A stretch of DNA of 64,000 nucleotides from CAWDVK01 sp963805715 (GTDB lineage: Bacteria > Actinomycetota > Actinomycetes > Streptosporangiales > Streptosporangiaceae). Each line of letters begins with the position of its first letter. The stretch's first letter is position 1. Under the pieces are notes generated by a model. That model was not told the DNA's origin, made no database searches, and worked only from the letters and a program-made list of their open reading frames with translations. Below are positions 26,378 through 35,201 of the stretch, one piece after another. The stretch lies in assembly GCA_963805715.1 (NCBI GenBank), contig CAWDVK010000017.1, positions 248,001-312,000 on the forward strand, written 5' to 3'. Both the position numbers and the translations under genes were made by a program.

Positions 26378-27274
26378 ATGGAGTTTCCTGGGGACCGCCC
26401 GCTGCTGCGCATCGGTGAGCTGAGCCGGCGCCTGGGGGTCAGCGACCACGTGCTCCGGGCGTGGGAGAGCCGTTATGGTCTGCTGCAGCCGGTGCGCTCA
26501 CCGGGCGGCTTCCGGTTGTACTCCGGGGCGGACGAGTTGCGGATCCGCCGGATGCAGGCTTATCTCGCCGAGGGGCTATCCGCGGCCGAGGCCGCACGTG
26601 CCGCGCTCGGCGGCGATGCGAGTACCTCCCGTGGCTATCTCGCCGGGCCGCGCCTGACCGAGTCCGCGGGGAGTGAGCCCTTCGCCGGGCTCCGGCAGGC
26701 ACTGGACGCTTTCGATGAGCCGGCCGCGCAGGCCGTGCTGGACCGGCTCCTGGCCGATCTGTCCCTGCCTGCCGTCCTGCGGGATGTCGTGCTTCCCTAT
26801 CTCGCTGATCTCGGCGATCGCTGGCAAGGCGGGACGGCCAGCGTCGCCATGGAGCATTTTGCCAGCAACGTCATCCGCGGCCGGCTCGCGGGGCTTGCCC
26901 GTAGCTGGGGGAGCGGGCACGGGCCACAGGCCCTGCTCGCCTGCCCACCCGGCGAGCTGCACGATATGGCGCTGATGGTTTTCGGCATCGTGCTCAACCG
27001 GAACGGGTGGCGGATCGACTATCTCGGGGCAAGCACCCCGGTCGAGGAGCTGGAGCGGGCCGTCGGCGCCACGCGACCTGAACTGGTCGTCCTCGCCGCC
27101 ACCGTCCCGGAGACCCTCGAGCCGCTCCGCCCGCAGCTCGCCGCCCTCGCCCGGCGCGCCCCGCTCGCCCTCGCCGGAGCCGGCGCCACGGCGCAGATCG
27201 CCGCCGCCGCAGGGGCCCGGCTGATGGCGGGTGACCCGGTGACCGAGGGCGGGCAGGCCGGGTGGCCGCGGTGA
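26378..27274 (+). CDS. B12-binding MerR-family photoreceptor-type regulator (CarH/LitR), copy 2
   Basis: 298 residues. Same architecture as copy 1: MerR HTH (RIGELSRRLGVSDHVLRAWESRYG), then the cobalamin domain with Trp149, Glu159-His160 (W-x9-EH) and His195 in PPGELHDMAL. The ATG at 26378 is chosen because it matches the copy-1 start and sits 9 bp after the repeat array; there is no ribosome site, so a leaderless mRNA is likely. It overlaps the following SDR gene by 4 bp. The two copies have near-identical recognition helices and may share operators. Confidence 0.93.
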   Translation: MEFPGDRPLLRIGELSRRLGVSDHVLRAWESRYGLLQPVRSPGGFRLYSGADELRIRRMQAYLAEGLSAAEAARAALGGDASTSRGYLAGPRLTESAGSEPFAGLRQALDAFDEPAAQAVLDRLLADLSLPAVLRDVVLPYLADLGDRWQGGTASVAMEHFASNVIRGRLAGLARSWGSGHGPQALLACPPGELHDMALMVFGIVLNRNGWRIDYLGASTPVEELERAVGATRPELVVLAATVPETLEPLRPQLAALARRAPLALAGAGATAQIAAAAGARLMAGDPVTEGGQAGWPR

Positions 27275-28170
27275 AAGTGCTCGTGGCCGGCGCGTCCGGT
27301 TTCGTCGGCCGCCGGCTGTGCCCGGCCCTGGCCAGCGCCGGCCACGAGGTGGTCGCCATGACCCGCAACCCCGCCGGCTACGCCGGAACCGGCACGCCCG
27401 TCCACGCAGACGTTCACGACCCCGCCACCCTGGGCACCGCGATGGCCGGCTGCCGGGCGGCCTACTATCTCGTGCACTCGCTCGCCGACGCGGACTTCGA
27501 ACGCAAGGACGCAGCCGCCGCGGCGGCATTCGGGCAGGCGGGGGCGCGGGCCGGGCTGCAGCAGATCATCTACCTCGGCGGGCTCGGCGACGACAAGGAC
27601 GCCCTGTCGGCACACCTGCGCAGCCGCCGTGAGGCCGAGAAGCTGCTCGGATCGGCCGGCGTCCCGGTGACCGTCATCCGGGCCGGGATCATCGTCGGCC
27701 ACGGCGGCATTTCCTGGGAGCTGACCCGCCAGCTCGTCGAGCATCTGCCCGCCATGATCACACCCATGTGGGTCACCACCCGCACCCAGCCGATCGCCGT
27801 CGACGACATCGTGCGCTACCTGCTCGGGGTGCTGGCCCTGCCGCAGGCGGCGGGCCGGGTCTTCGAGGCCGGGGGACCCGAGGTGCTGCAGTACGCCACC
27901 ATGCTGCGCCGCGTCGCCGCCATCCAGCACCGCCCGCTCCCCATCCTGCCGGTGCCACTGCTCACCCCCCGGCTGTCCTCACTGTGGCTGACCCTGGTCA
28001 CCGACGTCGACACAGCCACCGGCCGGGCACTCATCGACTCGATGACCAACGAGGTCATCGTGCGGGACCCGTCGATCCGCGACCTTATCCCCTTCGACCC
28101 CATGCCCTACGACAACGCCGTGCGGAAGGCGCTCAGCGAGCGCTGGCAGGCGAAACGTGCCGGCCGATGA
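27271..28170 (+). CDS. NAD(P)H-binding (atypical SDR/NmrA-like) protein
   Basis: 299 residues from the GTG at 27271 overlapping the regulator stop. N-terminal nucleotide motif VKVLVAGASGFVGRRLCPALASAGHEVVAMTRNP, then CRAAYYLVHSLADADFERKDAAAA, YLGGLGDD and TVIRAGIIVGHGGISWELTRQLVEHLPAM, the pattern of atypical SDRs related to complex I assembly/epimerase-like proteins. Catalysis is uncertain, as the usual YxxxK is not obvious. In an operon with CarH-like copy 2 and the CPBP protease gene. Confidence 0.87.
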   Translation: MKVLVAGASGFVGRRLCPALASAGHEVVAMTRNPAGYAGTGTPVHADVHDPATLGTAMAGCRAAYYLVHSLADADFERKDAAAAAAFGQAGARAGLQQIIYLGGLGDDKDALSAHLRSRREAEKLLGSAGVPVTVIRAGIIVGHGGISWELTRQLVEHLPAMITPMWVTTRTQPIAVDDIVRYLLGVLALPQAAGRVFEAGGPEVLQYATMLRRVAAIQHRPLPILPVPLLTPRLSSLWLTLVTDVDTATGRALIDSMTNEVIVRDPSIRDLIPFDPMPYDNAVRKALSERWQAKRAGR

Positions 28171-28927
28171 CCGCCGACCGTACGAGCCGGTGGCGGGAAC
28201 GCACCACGTCCGCTCGACAGGACTCCCCGCTCCCCGGCCATTTCCCCGCGGCCCACGCAGAGCCGGCGACGGTCCGCGCCCGGCGCCGGCGGGTTGTCAC
28301 CGCCACCGGCATCGGCGGCGCGGTCCTGCTGGGGATCTCGCTGTCCACCAAAGCCGGCTCCCCCAGTTCTACCTCCTGACGATGGGCCTGGCCGGCACCT
28401 GGGCCGCCGGCGCCCTCGGCTCCGGGCCCCTTCCGCTGAACATGACCCGGGGCCGCGAAGACGCCCGGCGCCACCCGGTGGTCATGCCCGTGCTCACCGG
28501 TGCGGCCGCATTCGGGCTCTTCTACGGCGCCGCCCAGCTCGCCCGGCACATCCCCCCGCTCAACCGCGCCATCGGCAGCGTCCTGCGCTACGCAGACGAT
28601 GGCTCAACGCCCCTCGTGCTGCTCACCGCGTGCGCCAACGCGGCAGCCGAGGAACTGTTCTTCCGCGGCGCACTCTGGTCCCTCGTGCAGGACTCACACC
28701 CCCTCGCCAAGACCACCCTCGCCTACGCCGCCACCACCGCCGCGACCCGCAACCCCGCGCTCGTGCTCGCAGGAACCGCGACCAGCGTGCTCTTCGGCCT
28801 CCAGCGCCGCACCTCCGGCGGCATCCTGGCCCCGGCGCTCACCCACCTCACATGGTCGCTCCTCATGCTGCGCTACCTCCCGCCCCTGTTCCAGACGCCC
28901 CGCCCGGCCGAGATCACCCGGGACTGA
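28167..28927 (+). pseudogene. CPBP family intramembrane metalloprotease, one-base frameshift
   Basis: The ATG at 28167 overlaps the SDR stop. The first 65 or so codons read to GGAVLLGISLSTKAGS, then the frame closes. The next frame resumes at QFYLLTMGLAGTWAAGALG and runs to 28927 with the CPBP (Abi) signature AAAEELFFRGALW and a later HLTWS. A run of five C at about 28359-28363 where six would restore the frame accounts for the break. CPBP proteases cleave membrane-bound substrates. Otherwise intact. Confidence 0.8.
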
Positions 28928-29047
28928 CCGCACGGGCGGCGTGGCAGATGGCGGCAGACAGTACACCAGCCCCATACAGAACCAGAAGATCTGCACGCGG
29001 CAGCCCATGGATCCTGCTCAGCTTCCAGCCGCGCCGATTAAGCGTTC

Positions 29048-29514
29048 GGCGCGGCGTCGCACCTTGAACCGGATCACCTTCAGTGACCAGGCTTGATCAG
29101 CGCTGAGCGCGCATGAAGCCGCCGATCTGGTGTGGCTTTCCCCGCCTGGCGATCGTCAGCCGCGCGTCGTCAAGCCCGGCACGGCGGCGGGCCGCGTCCA
29201 GGACGGCCGGGTCAGCGGGCCATGCTCAGCCTCCCACTCAGCGACCGCCGCAAGGCCATCGCGCACCCGCGGCCCCACGGTTCTGTACTTCTTTGTAATC
29301 ACGGGTAGTACCACGCCTGTCCTGCGACCGGTGAGCGCGCCCGGAACGATCAAGCTCGCTGAGCCGCTCAGGGCCACGCGAGCAGCGGCCCTGAGCCCGG
29401 GCTCAGTTGTGGGCTCATTCACTCGCGTTCGCCGCCGTTCACCGGCGGCCTCCCGACGCGCATCCGCACAGGCCACGAACACTGGCGGCCTTTGGTGAAC
29501 GCTGGTCAGCAGTG
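29048..29514. repeat. deleted copy of the 52.6-53.7 kb TA/att end
   Basis: 29048-29154 matches 52606-52713 almost base for base. The following sequence matches 53133 onward up to the att copy, skipping the PIN toxin gene and most of the antitoxin gene. The first junction lies at a CGTCAGC shared by both ends of the missing segment; the second removes the antitoxin 5' half and promoter. The minus strand still encodes the antitoxin segment RVRDGLAAVAEWEAEHGPLT. Confidence 0.85.
29156..29269 (-). pseudogene. antitoxin C-terminal remnant (VapB-like)
   Basis: Encodes VRDGLAAVAEWEAEHGPLT and then a frameshifted tail, matching residues about 47-66 of the intact antitoxin at 53127-53384. The start codon, RHH domain and partner toxin are gone. 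Confidence 0.75.
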
Positions 29515-29568
29515 TTGGAAAGCGTGTTGGGGGCAACCCCTCAGGAGTTCGAATCTCCTATCCTCCGC
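29515..29568 (+). repeat. tRNA-Ser att copy A
   Basis: 54/54 identical to 16519-16572. The left flank carries the paired GGCTCAGTTGTGGGCTCATT motif at about 29399-29420. It marks the right border of the CarH segment. Confidence 0.93.
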
Positions 29569-30024
29569 GGCTTTGACCAGGCATTTCGTCGCGGTTCTTT
29601 GTGCACGAGACTAGTAACTCTCCGTGGCTGGTCTCAGTTTTGGTCCACGCATCTACCTTCAGACGCGGGCTGACCAGCGCATACCCGGCGGCGACCGGCT
29701 TCCAGGCCCCCATGATGCCCCGTCCAACTGGCGCCGGGATTCGCGGCTGCCGCCCGCGGTGCCGGCACGCAGCCACCGCCCATGCCGCCTGACCCGCCGC
29801 AGGTGGCTCCGGTCCTCTGGGGCCGTGCGCGGCACGACCGAACGGGAAGATCTGCATGGGGGCAATAACCGTCGGAAGGGATGCTGTGATCCGCGCCGAG
29901 TCGGCGTTCGGCGCTACCACCGGAGCCCCGATCTGGAATGCGCTCACTGTCCGCGGCTGCCGGCGAGTGTGGGGCATGGTCTTGCCTTTGGCAAAGCGTA
30001 GTGTTGCGAGCTACTGTGTAGTAC
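29569..30024. other. 456-bp stretch without a recognisable gene
   Basis: Between att copy A and the DUF433/DUF5615 pair. Reading frames here lack ribosome sites and family matches. The last 40 bp (ending AGCTACTGTGTAGTAC) supply the promoter of the TA pair. Confidence 0.5.
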
Positions 30025-30438
30025 ATGAGTCAGCCGCTGAGCGTGCGCTTGAGCGAAGCAACCATCCAGCGTCTCGGTGCCCGGGCCCGGCGCGTGCACC
30101 TGCCGCCGCGGACTCTGGCGCAACGGTATGTCGAGGAAGGCCTGCGCATGGATGAGCACCCGCTGATCCGGTTCGCTGAGGGCCCGGCTGGGCGCCGTGC
30201 CCGGCTTCTAGGCACTGGTAAGGATGTCTGGGAGGTCGTCGCGACCGTCCGCGACAACGACGGTGATCTGGGCGAGGCGGCACGCTACCTGGAACTGCCA
30301 CTGGGCCTCGTGCAGGCCGCAGTCTCTTACTACGGGGCCTATCCCGACGAGACCGACCAGTGGATCGACCTGAATGAACAGGAGACCGCCGAAGCGCACG
30401 CCGCCTATGCGGCCGGGCAGGCTGCTGTCCGGCGGTGA
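30025..30438 (+). CDS. antitoxin of VapBC45-like pair (DUF433-type), copy 1
   Basis: 137 residues. The N-terminal segment (PLSVRLSEATIQRLGARARRVHLPPRTLAQRYVEEGLRMDEHPLIRF) is a DNA-binding-like region. The C-terminal part (WEVVATVRDNDGDLGEAARYLELPLGLVQAAVSYYGAYPDETDQWI) is the DUF433 winged-helix pattern. It should neutralise the toxin encoded in overlap downstream (4 bp) and autoregulate. Paralogous to 54819-55232. Confidence 0.83.
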   Translation: MSQPLSVRLSEATIQRLGARARRVHLPPRTLAQRYVEEGLRMDEHPLIRFAEGPAGRRARLLGTGKDVWEVVATVRDNDGDLGEAARYLELPLGLVQAAVSYYGAYPDETDQWIDLNEQETAEAHAAYAAGQAAVRR

Positions 30439-30794
30439 AGCTGCTGCTGGATGAGATGCTGTCCCCGGTGATCGCGCGGGAGTTGCGTAAGCGCGGCCAC
30501 GATGTGGAATCGGTCGCGGGCAATCCCGGCCGCGAGGCGATGTCAGATCCAGAGGTCCTCGTGTTTGCCAGGACCGAGCACCGCGCGATCGTGACCAACA
30601 ACCTGCGCGACTACCGCCCGCTGCACAATGAGGCGATCGTGCCCGGCGGCAACGGTCATTTCGGCATGATCTTCATTCCCGGAAGCTACCGCCGCACCCG
30701 GGCCGACACCGGGCGGATCATCGCTGCCCTTGAGGCAATCCTCGCCAAGCAGCCGGGCGAGACCGACCTCATCAACGGTGAAACCTGGCTCTAA
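30435..30794 (+). CDS. DUF5615 PIN-like toxin, copy 1
   Basis: 119 residues starting MKLLLDEMLSPVIARELRKRGHDVESVAGNPG. The acidic residue in LLDEML, the central EHRAIVTNNLRDYRPL and a later acidic cluster fit the PIN-like DUF5615 ribonuclease fold (as in mycobacterial VapC45). It ends 139 bp before att copy B, so it sits at the very end of its segment. Confidence 0.85.
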   Translation: MKLLLDEMLSPVIARELRKRGHDVESVAGNPGREAMSDPEVLVFARTEHRAIVTNNLRDYRPLHNEAIVPGGNGHFGMIFIPGSYRRTRADTGRIIAALEAILAKQPGETDLINGETWL

Positions 30795-30933
30795 GCCGAG
30801 CCCGCGCCCCCCGGGGCTGGGCTCAGTTTTGGTCTCATTCACCGCCGTCCGGCACCGTTCACCGAGGGCCCCAGAGCGCGTCCGCACAGGTCACGGACGG
30901 TGGCGGACGTCCGTGTTACGCCGGTCAGCATTG

Positions 30934-30987
30934 TTGGAAAGCGTGTTGGGGGCAACCCCTCAGGAGTTCGAATCTCCTATCCTCCGC
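30934..30987 (+). repeat. tRNA-Ser att copy B
   Basis: 54/54 identical to 16519-16572. The left flank has GGCTCAGTTTTGGTCTCATTCAC (30822-30842 region); the right flank has GTCTCATTTCCTGTCTCAGTT (31051-31073 region). Confidence 0.93.
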
Positions 30988-31225
30988 TACCGCTGACCTG
31001 CGACGACATGCTTTGATCATGTTTGCGCGCTGCGCTACATGCCCAAGCGCGTGTCTCATTTCCTGTCTCAGTTGAGCGCTGGCCATATTTCTTATTCCGG
31101 ACAAACCGGCATGGTGGCACGCTGAGATGACTCACGTTGTACCTGGTCAGGGACGCCGCGCGCGCAGGCTGAACTTGGGCCTGTAGTGGGCGCGGCCAGC
31201 CAGCCGGTGTGGCAAGGCTGGCGGT

Positions 31226-31921
31226 TCATGTTCCGTCGAAGCGGAATTCGCTTTGCCAAGTGCCGTCTGATTGCACGACCGACCAGTACTTCTCTGCAAT
31301 CTGGTCCGGGCTGAACGGTGTGCCCGGTTGGATCTGCCCGGCGATGGTGATGCTGGCGACGCGTATGCCGTCGCCCGCCAGGTCGGCACCGAGCATGGTC
31401 GCCGCCGACCGCAACGCGGTCTTGCCGAGCGAGACGGTGCCCCAGGCCGGCCCCGGGTGGTCAGCCCACCCGCCGCCGGTGAACAGGATGGTCCCGCCTC
31501 CGGCGCCCCGCATCGCCGGGGCAGCGACCTGCGTGGCCACGATGGCCCCGACGACATCAACGTCGTAGGCCTGGTGCAGGTGGGCGACGTCGCTGCTCAG
31601 CAGCGAGTCCGGCGTCAGCATCGATGCGTTGTAGACCAGGACCCCGGGCGCGCCGGTGCTCGCATACAGCGAGGTGAGGGTGGCGCGCAGGCCCTCAGGA
31701 TCGCTGGCATCCGCGGCCACGGTGCCGGCGGCAGCGCCGGCGTCGGCTAGGTCGCTGGCCAGTTTGGTCAGCCCGTCCGTGCGCCGGGCCAGGAGCGTGA
31801 GGTGGTAGCCGCCTTGTGCGAACCGGTGCGCGATAGCACCGCCGAGGCCGGGGCCGGCTCCGATAACCAGCAGGTGGCGTGGATCGACGGCGGGGCCATC
31901 GGGCCGAGCGGGGTTTGTCAT
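31226..31921 (-). CDS. short-chain dehydrogenase/reductase
   Basis: 231 residues from the ATG at 31921, preceded by GGAGG six bases away. Rossmann motif LLVIGAGPGLGGAIAHRFAQGGYHLTLLAR; LVYNASML replaces NNAG; catalytic Ser is probably in TILFTGGG, with a conserved Lys in LGKTALRSAA; the YxxxK tyrosine is not evident. It may be a reductase with altered catalysis. Downstream of the MFS gene on the same strand. Confidence 0.85.
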   Translation of the reverse strand: MTNPARPDGPAVDPRHLLVIGAGPGLGGAIAHRFAQGGYHLTLLARRTDGLTKLASDLADAGAAAGTVAADASDPEGLRATLTSLYASTGAPGVLVYNASMLTPDSLLSSDVAHLHQAYDVDVVGAIVATQVAAPAMRGAGGGTILFTGGGWADHPGPAWGTVSLGKTALRSAATMLGADLAGDGIRVASITIAGQIQPGTPFSPDQIAEKYWSVVQSDGTWQSEFRFDGT

Positions 31922-32050
31922 TGTCGTCCTCCTTTTTTGAATGCGCGGTATGGGTCCCTGAGGTCCCCGGCTTGGCAGTTCACGTGAATATCCCCTCATG
32001 CGTCCGTCGGTCACCTCCTTCGCGGACACGGAGAATCTGCGCCAGCGACA

Positions 32051-33589
32051 TCACCCGGGAAGAGCGGGGCCGGCCTTGGCTTGTGCAGTTGTCACTTCGG
32101 CGTGTGCCGGGGGCGGCGTGCTCGCCGGGCGCAGTGGCCCGGGGCGGAGCAGGGCGCCGGCGGTGACCGCGCCGGCGGCGAAGATGCGGGCGGTCCACCA
32201 GAACGCAATGTCGTAGCCGTGCGCCAGCGCCAGCCCGGTCAGGGCCTGCCGGCCGATCAGCCGGGCGGTGGCGAGGTGCGCGGTGAGGTAGGAGGCGACG
32301 GCGGCGGCGAAGATGGTGTTCAGCAGCGACGCGCCGACCGAGCCGCCGAGCATCTGGCCGACCGTGACGGTCGCGGACGCCACTCCCGCGTCCTGCGGGG
32401 CCACGCCGAACGTACCCGTGTTGATCGCCGGCGCGATCACCAGGCCCACGCCGATTCCGGCCAGGATGGTCGGGCCGAGCACGCCCGCGCCATAGGCGGT
32501 GTGCGGGCCCAGCTGAGCCAGCCATACCATCGCGCCTGCCGCGGCCAGCATCCCGGACGCGACCAGCGGCTTGGGCCCGAATCTGGGCATCAGCACGATC
32601 GTGGACAGGTTGGCCGCGATAATCAGGCCGGCGCTGAGCGGCAGGAACGCCACGCCGGTCACCAGCGGCGAGTAGTGCAGCGTCTGCTGCAGGTAGTAGG
32701 TCAGGAACAAGAAGATCCCGAACAGCCCGGCCGAGGCGAAAAGCATCGACAGGTAGGCGCCGCCCCGGTTGCGGTCGAGCACTACGCGGGGCGGCAGCAG
32801 CGGGTGAGCAGCGCGCCCCTGCCACAGCGCGAACAGCACGCCAAGCGCGACGCCGGCGGCCAGGAACCCCCAGGTGGACGGCGCTGACCAGCTGTGCGAA
32901 GCCGCGTTGGAGAAACCGTAGACCAGGCAGAACACCGCGGCGGAGACCAGCAGCACGCCGGGAATGTCCAGCCTGGGCTTGACCGGGGACGGCTGGCGCT
33001 TCAGCAGCAGCGCTCCCCCCGCAAAGGCCACCGCGGCGAAGATCAGGTTCACGTACAGCGTCCACCGCCAGGACAGGTACTCGGTCAGCGCGCCGCCCAG
33101 TAGCAGGCCCACCGCGCCGCCGGCCCCGGCGATCGCGCCGTAGACGGCGAATGCCCTGCCGCGGTCCTTTTGCTCGGTGAACGTGGTGGTCAGCAGCGAC
33201 AGCGCCGACGGCACCAGCAGTGCCGCGAACGCGCCCTGGCAGGCCCGCGCGGTGATCAGCATGGTGAAGTTGACCGACGCGCCGCCGATGGCCGACACAC
33301 CCGCGAAACCGACCAGGCCGGCCAGGAACGTCACCTTCCGGCCCAGCAGATCAGCCAGCCTGCCTCCCAGCAGCAGCAAGCTGCCGAACGCCAGCGAGTA
33401 GGCGATGACCACCCACTGCCGGTCCACGGTAGTGAAACCCAGCGCCCGCTGCGCGGACGGCAGCGCGATATTCATCACCGTGAGGTCCAGGACCACCATC
33501 AGCTGAGCCAGGGCGATCACGCCCAGGATCAGCCACCGCCGCCGGTCCCAGCCGCCGCCGGTAAACGGGGCATCAGACATCAGACTCAC
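32051..33589 (-). CDS. MFS transporter, DHA2 (EmrB/QacA) drug:H+ antiporter family
   Basis: 512 residues with 14 predicted membrane segments. Motif A GGRLADLLGRKVTFLAG, motif D-like LDLTVMNIALPSAQRALG and motif C-like AIAGAGGAVGLLLGGALTEYLSWRW are present. Members export drugs or metabolites using the proton gradient. Divergent from a TetR regulator (115 bp gap with an imperfect inverted repeat), the classic efflux pump-repressor layout. ATG at 33589 or 33580. Confidence 0.92.
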   Translation of the reverse strand: MSLMSDAPFTGGGWDRRRWLILGVIALAQLMVVLDLTVMNIALPSAQRALGFTTVDRQWVVIAYSLAFGSLLLLGGRLADLLGRKVTFLAGLVGFAGVSAIGGASVNFTMLITARACQGAFAALLVPSALSLLTTTFTEQKDRGRAFAVYGAIAGAGGAVGLLLGGALTEYLSWRWTLYVNLIFAAVAFAGGALLLKRQPSPVKPRLDIPGVLLVSAAVFCLVYGFSNAASHSWSAPSTWGFLAAGVALGVLFALWQGRAAHPLLPPRVVLDRNRGGAYLSMLFASAGLFGIFLFLTYYLQQTLHYSPLVTGVAFLPLSAGLIIAANLSTIVLMPRFGPKPLVASGMLAAAGAMVWLAQLGPHTAYGAGVLGPTILAGIGVGLVIAPAINTGTFGVAPQDAGVASATVTVGQMLGGSVGASLLNTIFAAAVASYLTAHLATARLIGRQALTGLALAHGYDIAFWWTARIFAAGAVTAGALLRPGPLRPASTPPPAHAEVTTAQAKAGPALPG

Positions 33590-33628
33590 GCCTTCTTTCT
33601 CCGTCGTTACCGCATACGCGCGGAAGTT

Positions 33629-33654
33629 CAGTATAATGATGGTATGATTACTGT
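33629..33654. promoter_or_regulatory. candidate TetR operator
   Basis: CAGTATAATGAT, a 3-nt centre and ATGATTACTG form an imperfect inverted repeat in the AT-rich gap between the MFS and TetR genes. The TATAAT within it could be a -10 box. Confidence 0.5.
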
Positions 33655-33704
33655 ACTTAGAGTCCAGCGAATTTGGGGGAAGTCAAGGCCCCGGGCGGGT
33701 CACG

Positions 33705-34406
33705 ATGAGCCCCCCACCCGGCGCAACGAGCCCGCCCGATGCGATGACCCAGCCGCCTGACCCGACGAGCCAGCAGCGGAAGCGGTACGCGTCGCAGGTG
33801 CGCGACGAGCAGGCCCGCCGTACCCGGCGGGCGATCGTCACCGCGGCTCACGACCTCTTCCTGGCCCAGGGTTATGCGGCCACGACGATCGACGGGATCG
33901 CGGAGGCCGCGCACGTGAGCCGGAGTACCGTGTTCAACTCGGTAGGCGGCAAGGTGGCCCTGCTCAAGCTGGCCTTGGATTGGGCCATCGTCGGCGACGA
34001 CGAGCCGATCGCCCTGGCCGACCGCCCGGCGATCAAGGCGATCCTGGCCGAGTCCGACCCGCGGAAGACGCTCATGCTCTGGGTGCAGACCGTGACCAAC
34101 GTCGCCGCCCGCACCACGCCGCTCGGCGAAGTTCTCATCGCCGCAGCCGATATCGACCCGGCGGCCGCACAGCTGCTCGCCGAGGCGAGCCGCAACCGGA
34201 TGTTGGGCGCTACCGTGTTCATCCGGTATCTCGCGTCCCTGGACGGACTGGCCGTCGGCATAACCGAGCAACGTGCCGCGGAACTCTGCTGGGCGCTCAC
34301 GGACGGCCACCTCTACCGGCTGCTGGTCGCTCAGCGCAGCTGGAGCACCGCCGACTTCAACCGATGGCTGTCCGACAGCCTCGCGGCGGCACTGCTGCCT
34401 ACCTGA
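33705..34406 (+). CDS. TetR/AcrR family transcriptional regulator
   Basis: 233 residues. The N-terminal HTH (about 35-82: RRAIVTAAHDLFLAQGYAATTIDGIAEAAHVSRSTVFNSVGGKVALLKLALDWA) is followed by an all-helical ligand domain. The first 25 residues are Pro-rich and could be a mis-called start; an internal ATG (MTQPPDP) is 13 codons in. Likely repressor of the divergent DHA2 pump. Confidence 0.9.
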   Translation: MSPPPGATSPPDAMTQPPDPTSQQRKRYASQVRDEQARRTRRAIVTAAHDLFLAQGYAATTIDGIAEAAHVSRSTVFNSVGGKVALLKLALDWAIVGDDEPIALADRPAIKAILAESDPRKTLMLWVQTVTNVAARTTPLGEVLIAAADIDPAAAQLLAEASRNRMLGATVFIRYLASLDGLAVGITEQRAAELCWALTDGHLYRLLVAQRSWSTADFNRWLSDSLAAALLPT

Positions 34407-34586
34407 ACGGGCCGCAACCCAGCGATACGGCGAGCCTAAAGAGACGTACCGCTCCGTGTCCGCCGTCTCAGAAGCGGCCGGTTCCGGGGGACCACCGCCG
34501 CCGGCTGTGAATGTCTGCAGCCACGTGCACCGGTGAGTTGGGCGCTTGCCCCCCGAGCAGGGGACTGTCGATTCTTGGGATAGCCA

Positions 34587-34735
34587 TGCTCATGAGCCGC
34601 GGCCATTTCCGCCACCTGCCAGTCTCCGGCGACGCCGGCCTGGTCGGCATGCTGGACATCACCAACGTCTGCCGTGCGCTGATCGACCCCGACCTCTCCC
34701 AGCGCCTCACCACCGGCAACGCCCGGTCGCGGTAA
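34587..34735 (+). pseudogene. CBS-domain protein, C-terminal fragment
   Basis: Encodes SRGHFRHLPVSGDAGLVGMLDITNVCRALIDPDL, the second half of a CBS domain, ending after about 49 codons. No first half or partner domain is upstream. It lies between the TetR gene and att copy C and is likely a remnant. The rest of 34407-35071 holds no gene I can support. Confidence 0.6.
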
Positions 34736-35071
34736 TCCCAGCGGCACAACCCGTGGTCAGTTCAGCGTGCAGAACATGGCAATATGTGCACGGCCGGCCG
34801 CACGGTTGCGGGCAAGCTGATGAGGCCAGATTCGGCAACGGGGCGATTTGGGATCGCATGCAGCACGAGTCGCTGCCACGGCCTGTGACGACTGCGCCCG
34901 CAGTGATAAAGCCTGTCCAGCCGCTCGGCGACCACAGGAGCATCAGACCGCGCCTGGTCTCAGTTTTGGTCTCATTCACTCCCGTCCACCGCCGTTCACC
35001 GGTGGTCACCCGGATCATGTTCGCGCAGTTCGCGGACGGTGGCGGACATTGGTGAACGCTGGTGCGCATTG

Positions 35072-35125
35072 TTGGAAAGCGTGTTGGGGGCAACCCCTCA
35101 GGAGTTCGAATCTCCTATCCTCCGC
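35072..35125 (+). repeat. tRNA-Ser att copy C
   Basis: 54/54 identical to 16519-16572. The left flank has GGTCTCAGTTTTGGTCTCATT (about 34961-34980). To its right, GGGCTCAAATCTGGGCTCATTT (about 35189-35210) abuts the integrase gene end, so this is the integrase-proximal attachment end of the following segment. Confidence 0.93.
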
Positions 35126-35201
35126 TCATGTGAGCTGCGAAAACTCGACTGCAGTCGGATCGGGATGATCGCTGGCTGGGCCAGTGGGCTCAAATCTGGG
35201 C

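Noticed and set aside
29515..29568. Additional tRNA-Ser genes at each att copy
   Set aside because: Each copy begins at the anticodon loop; the acceptor 5' strand and D-arm are missing, so no tRNA can form.
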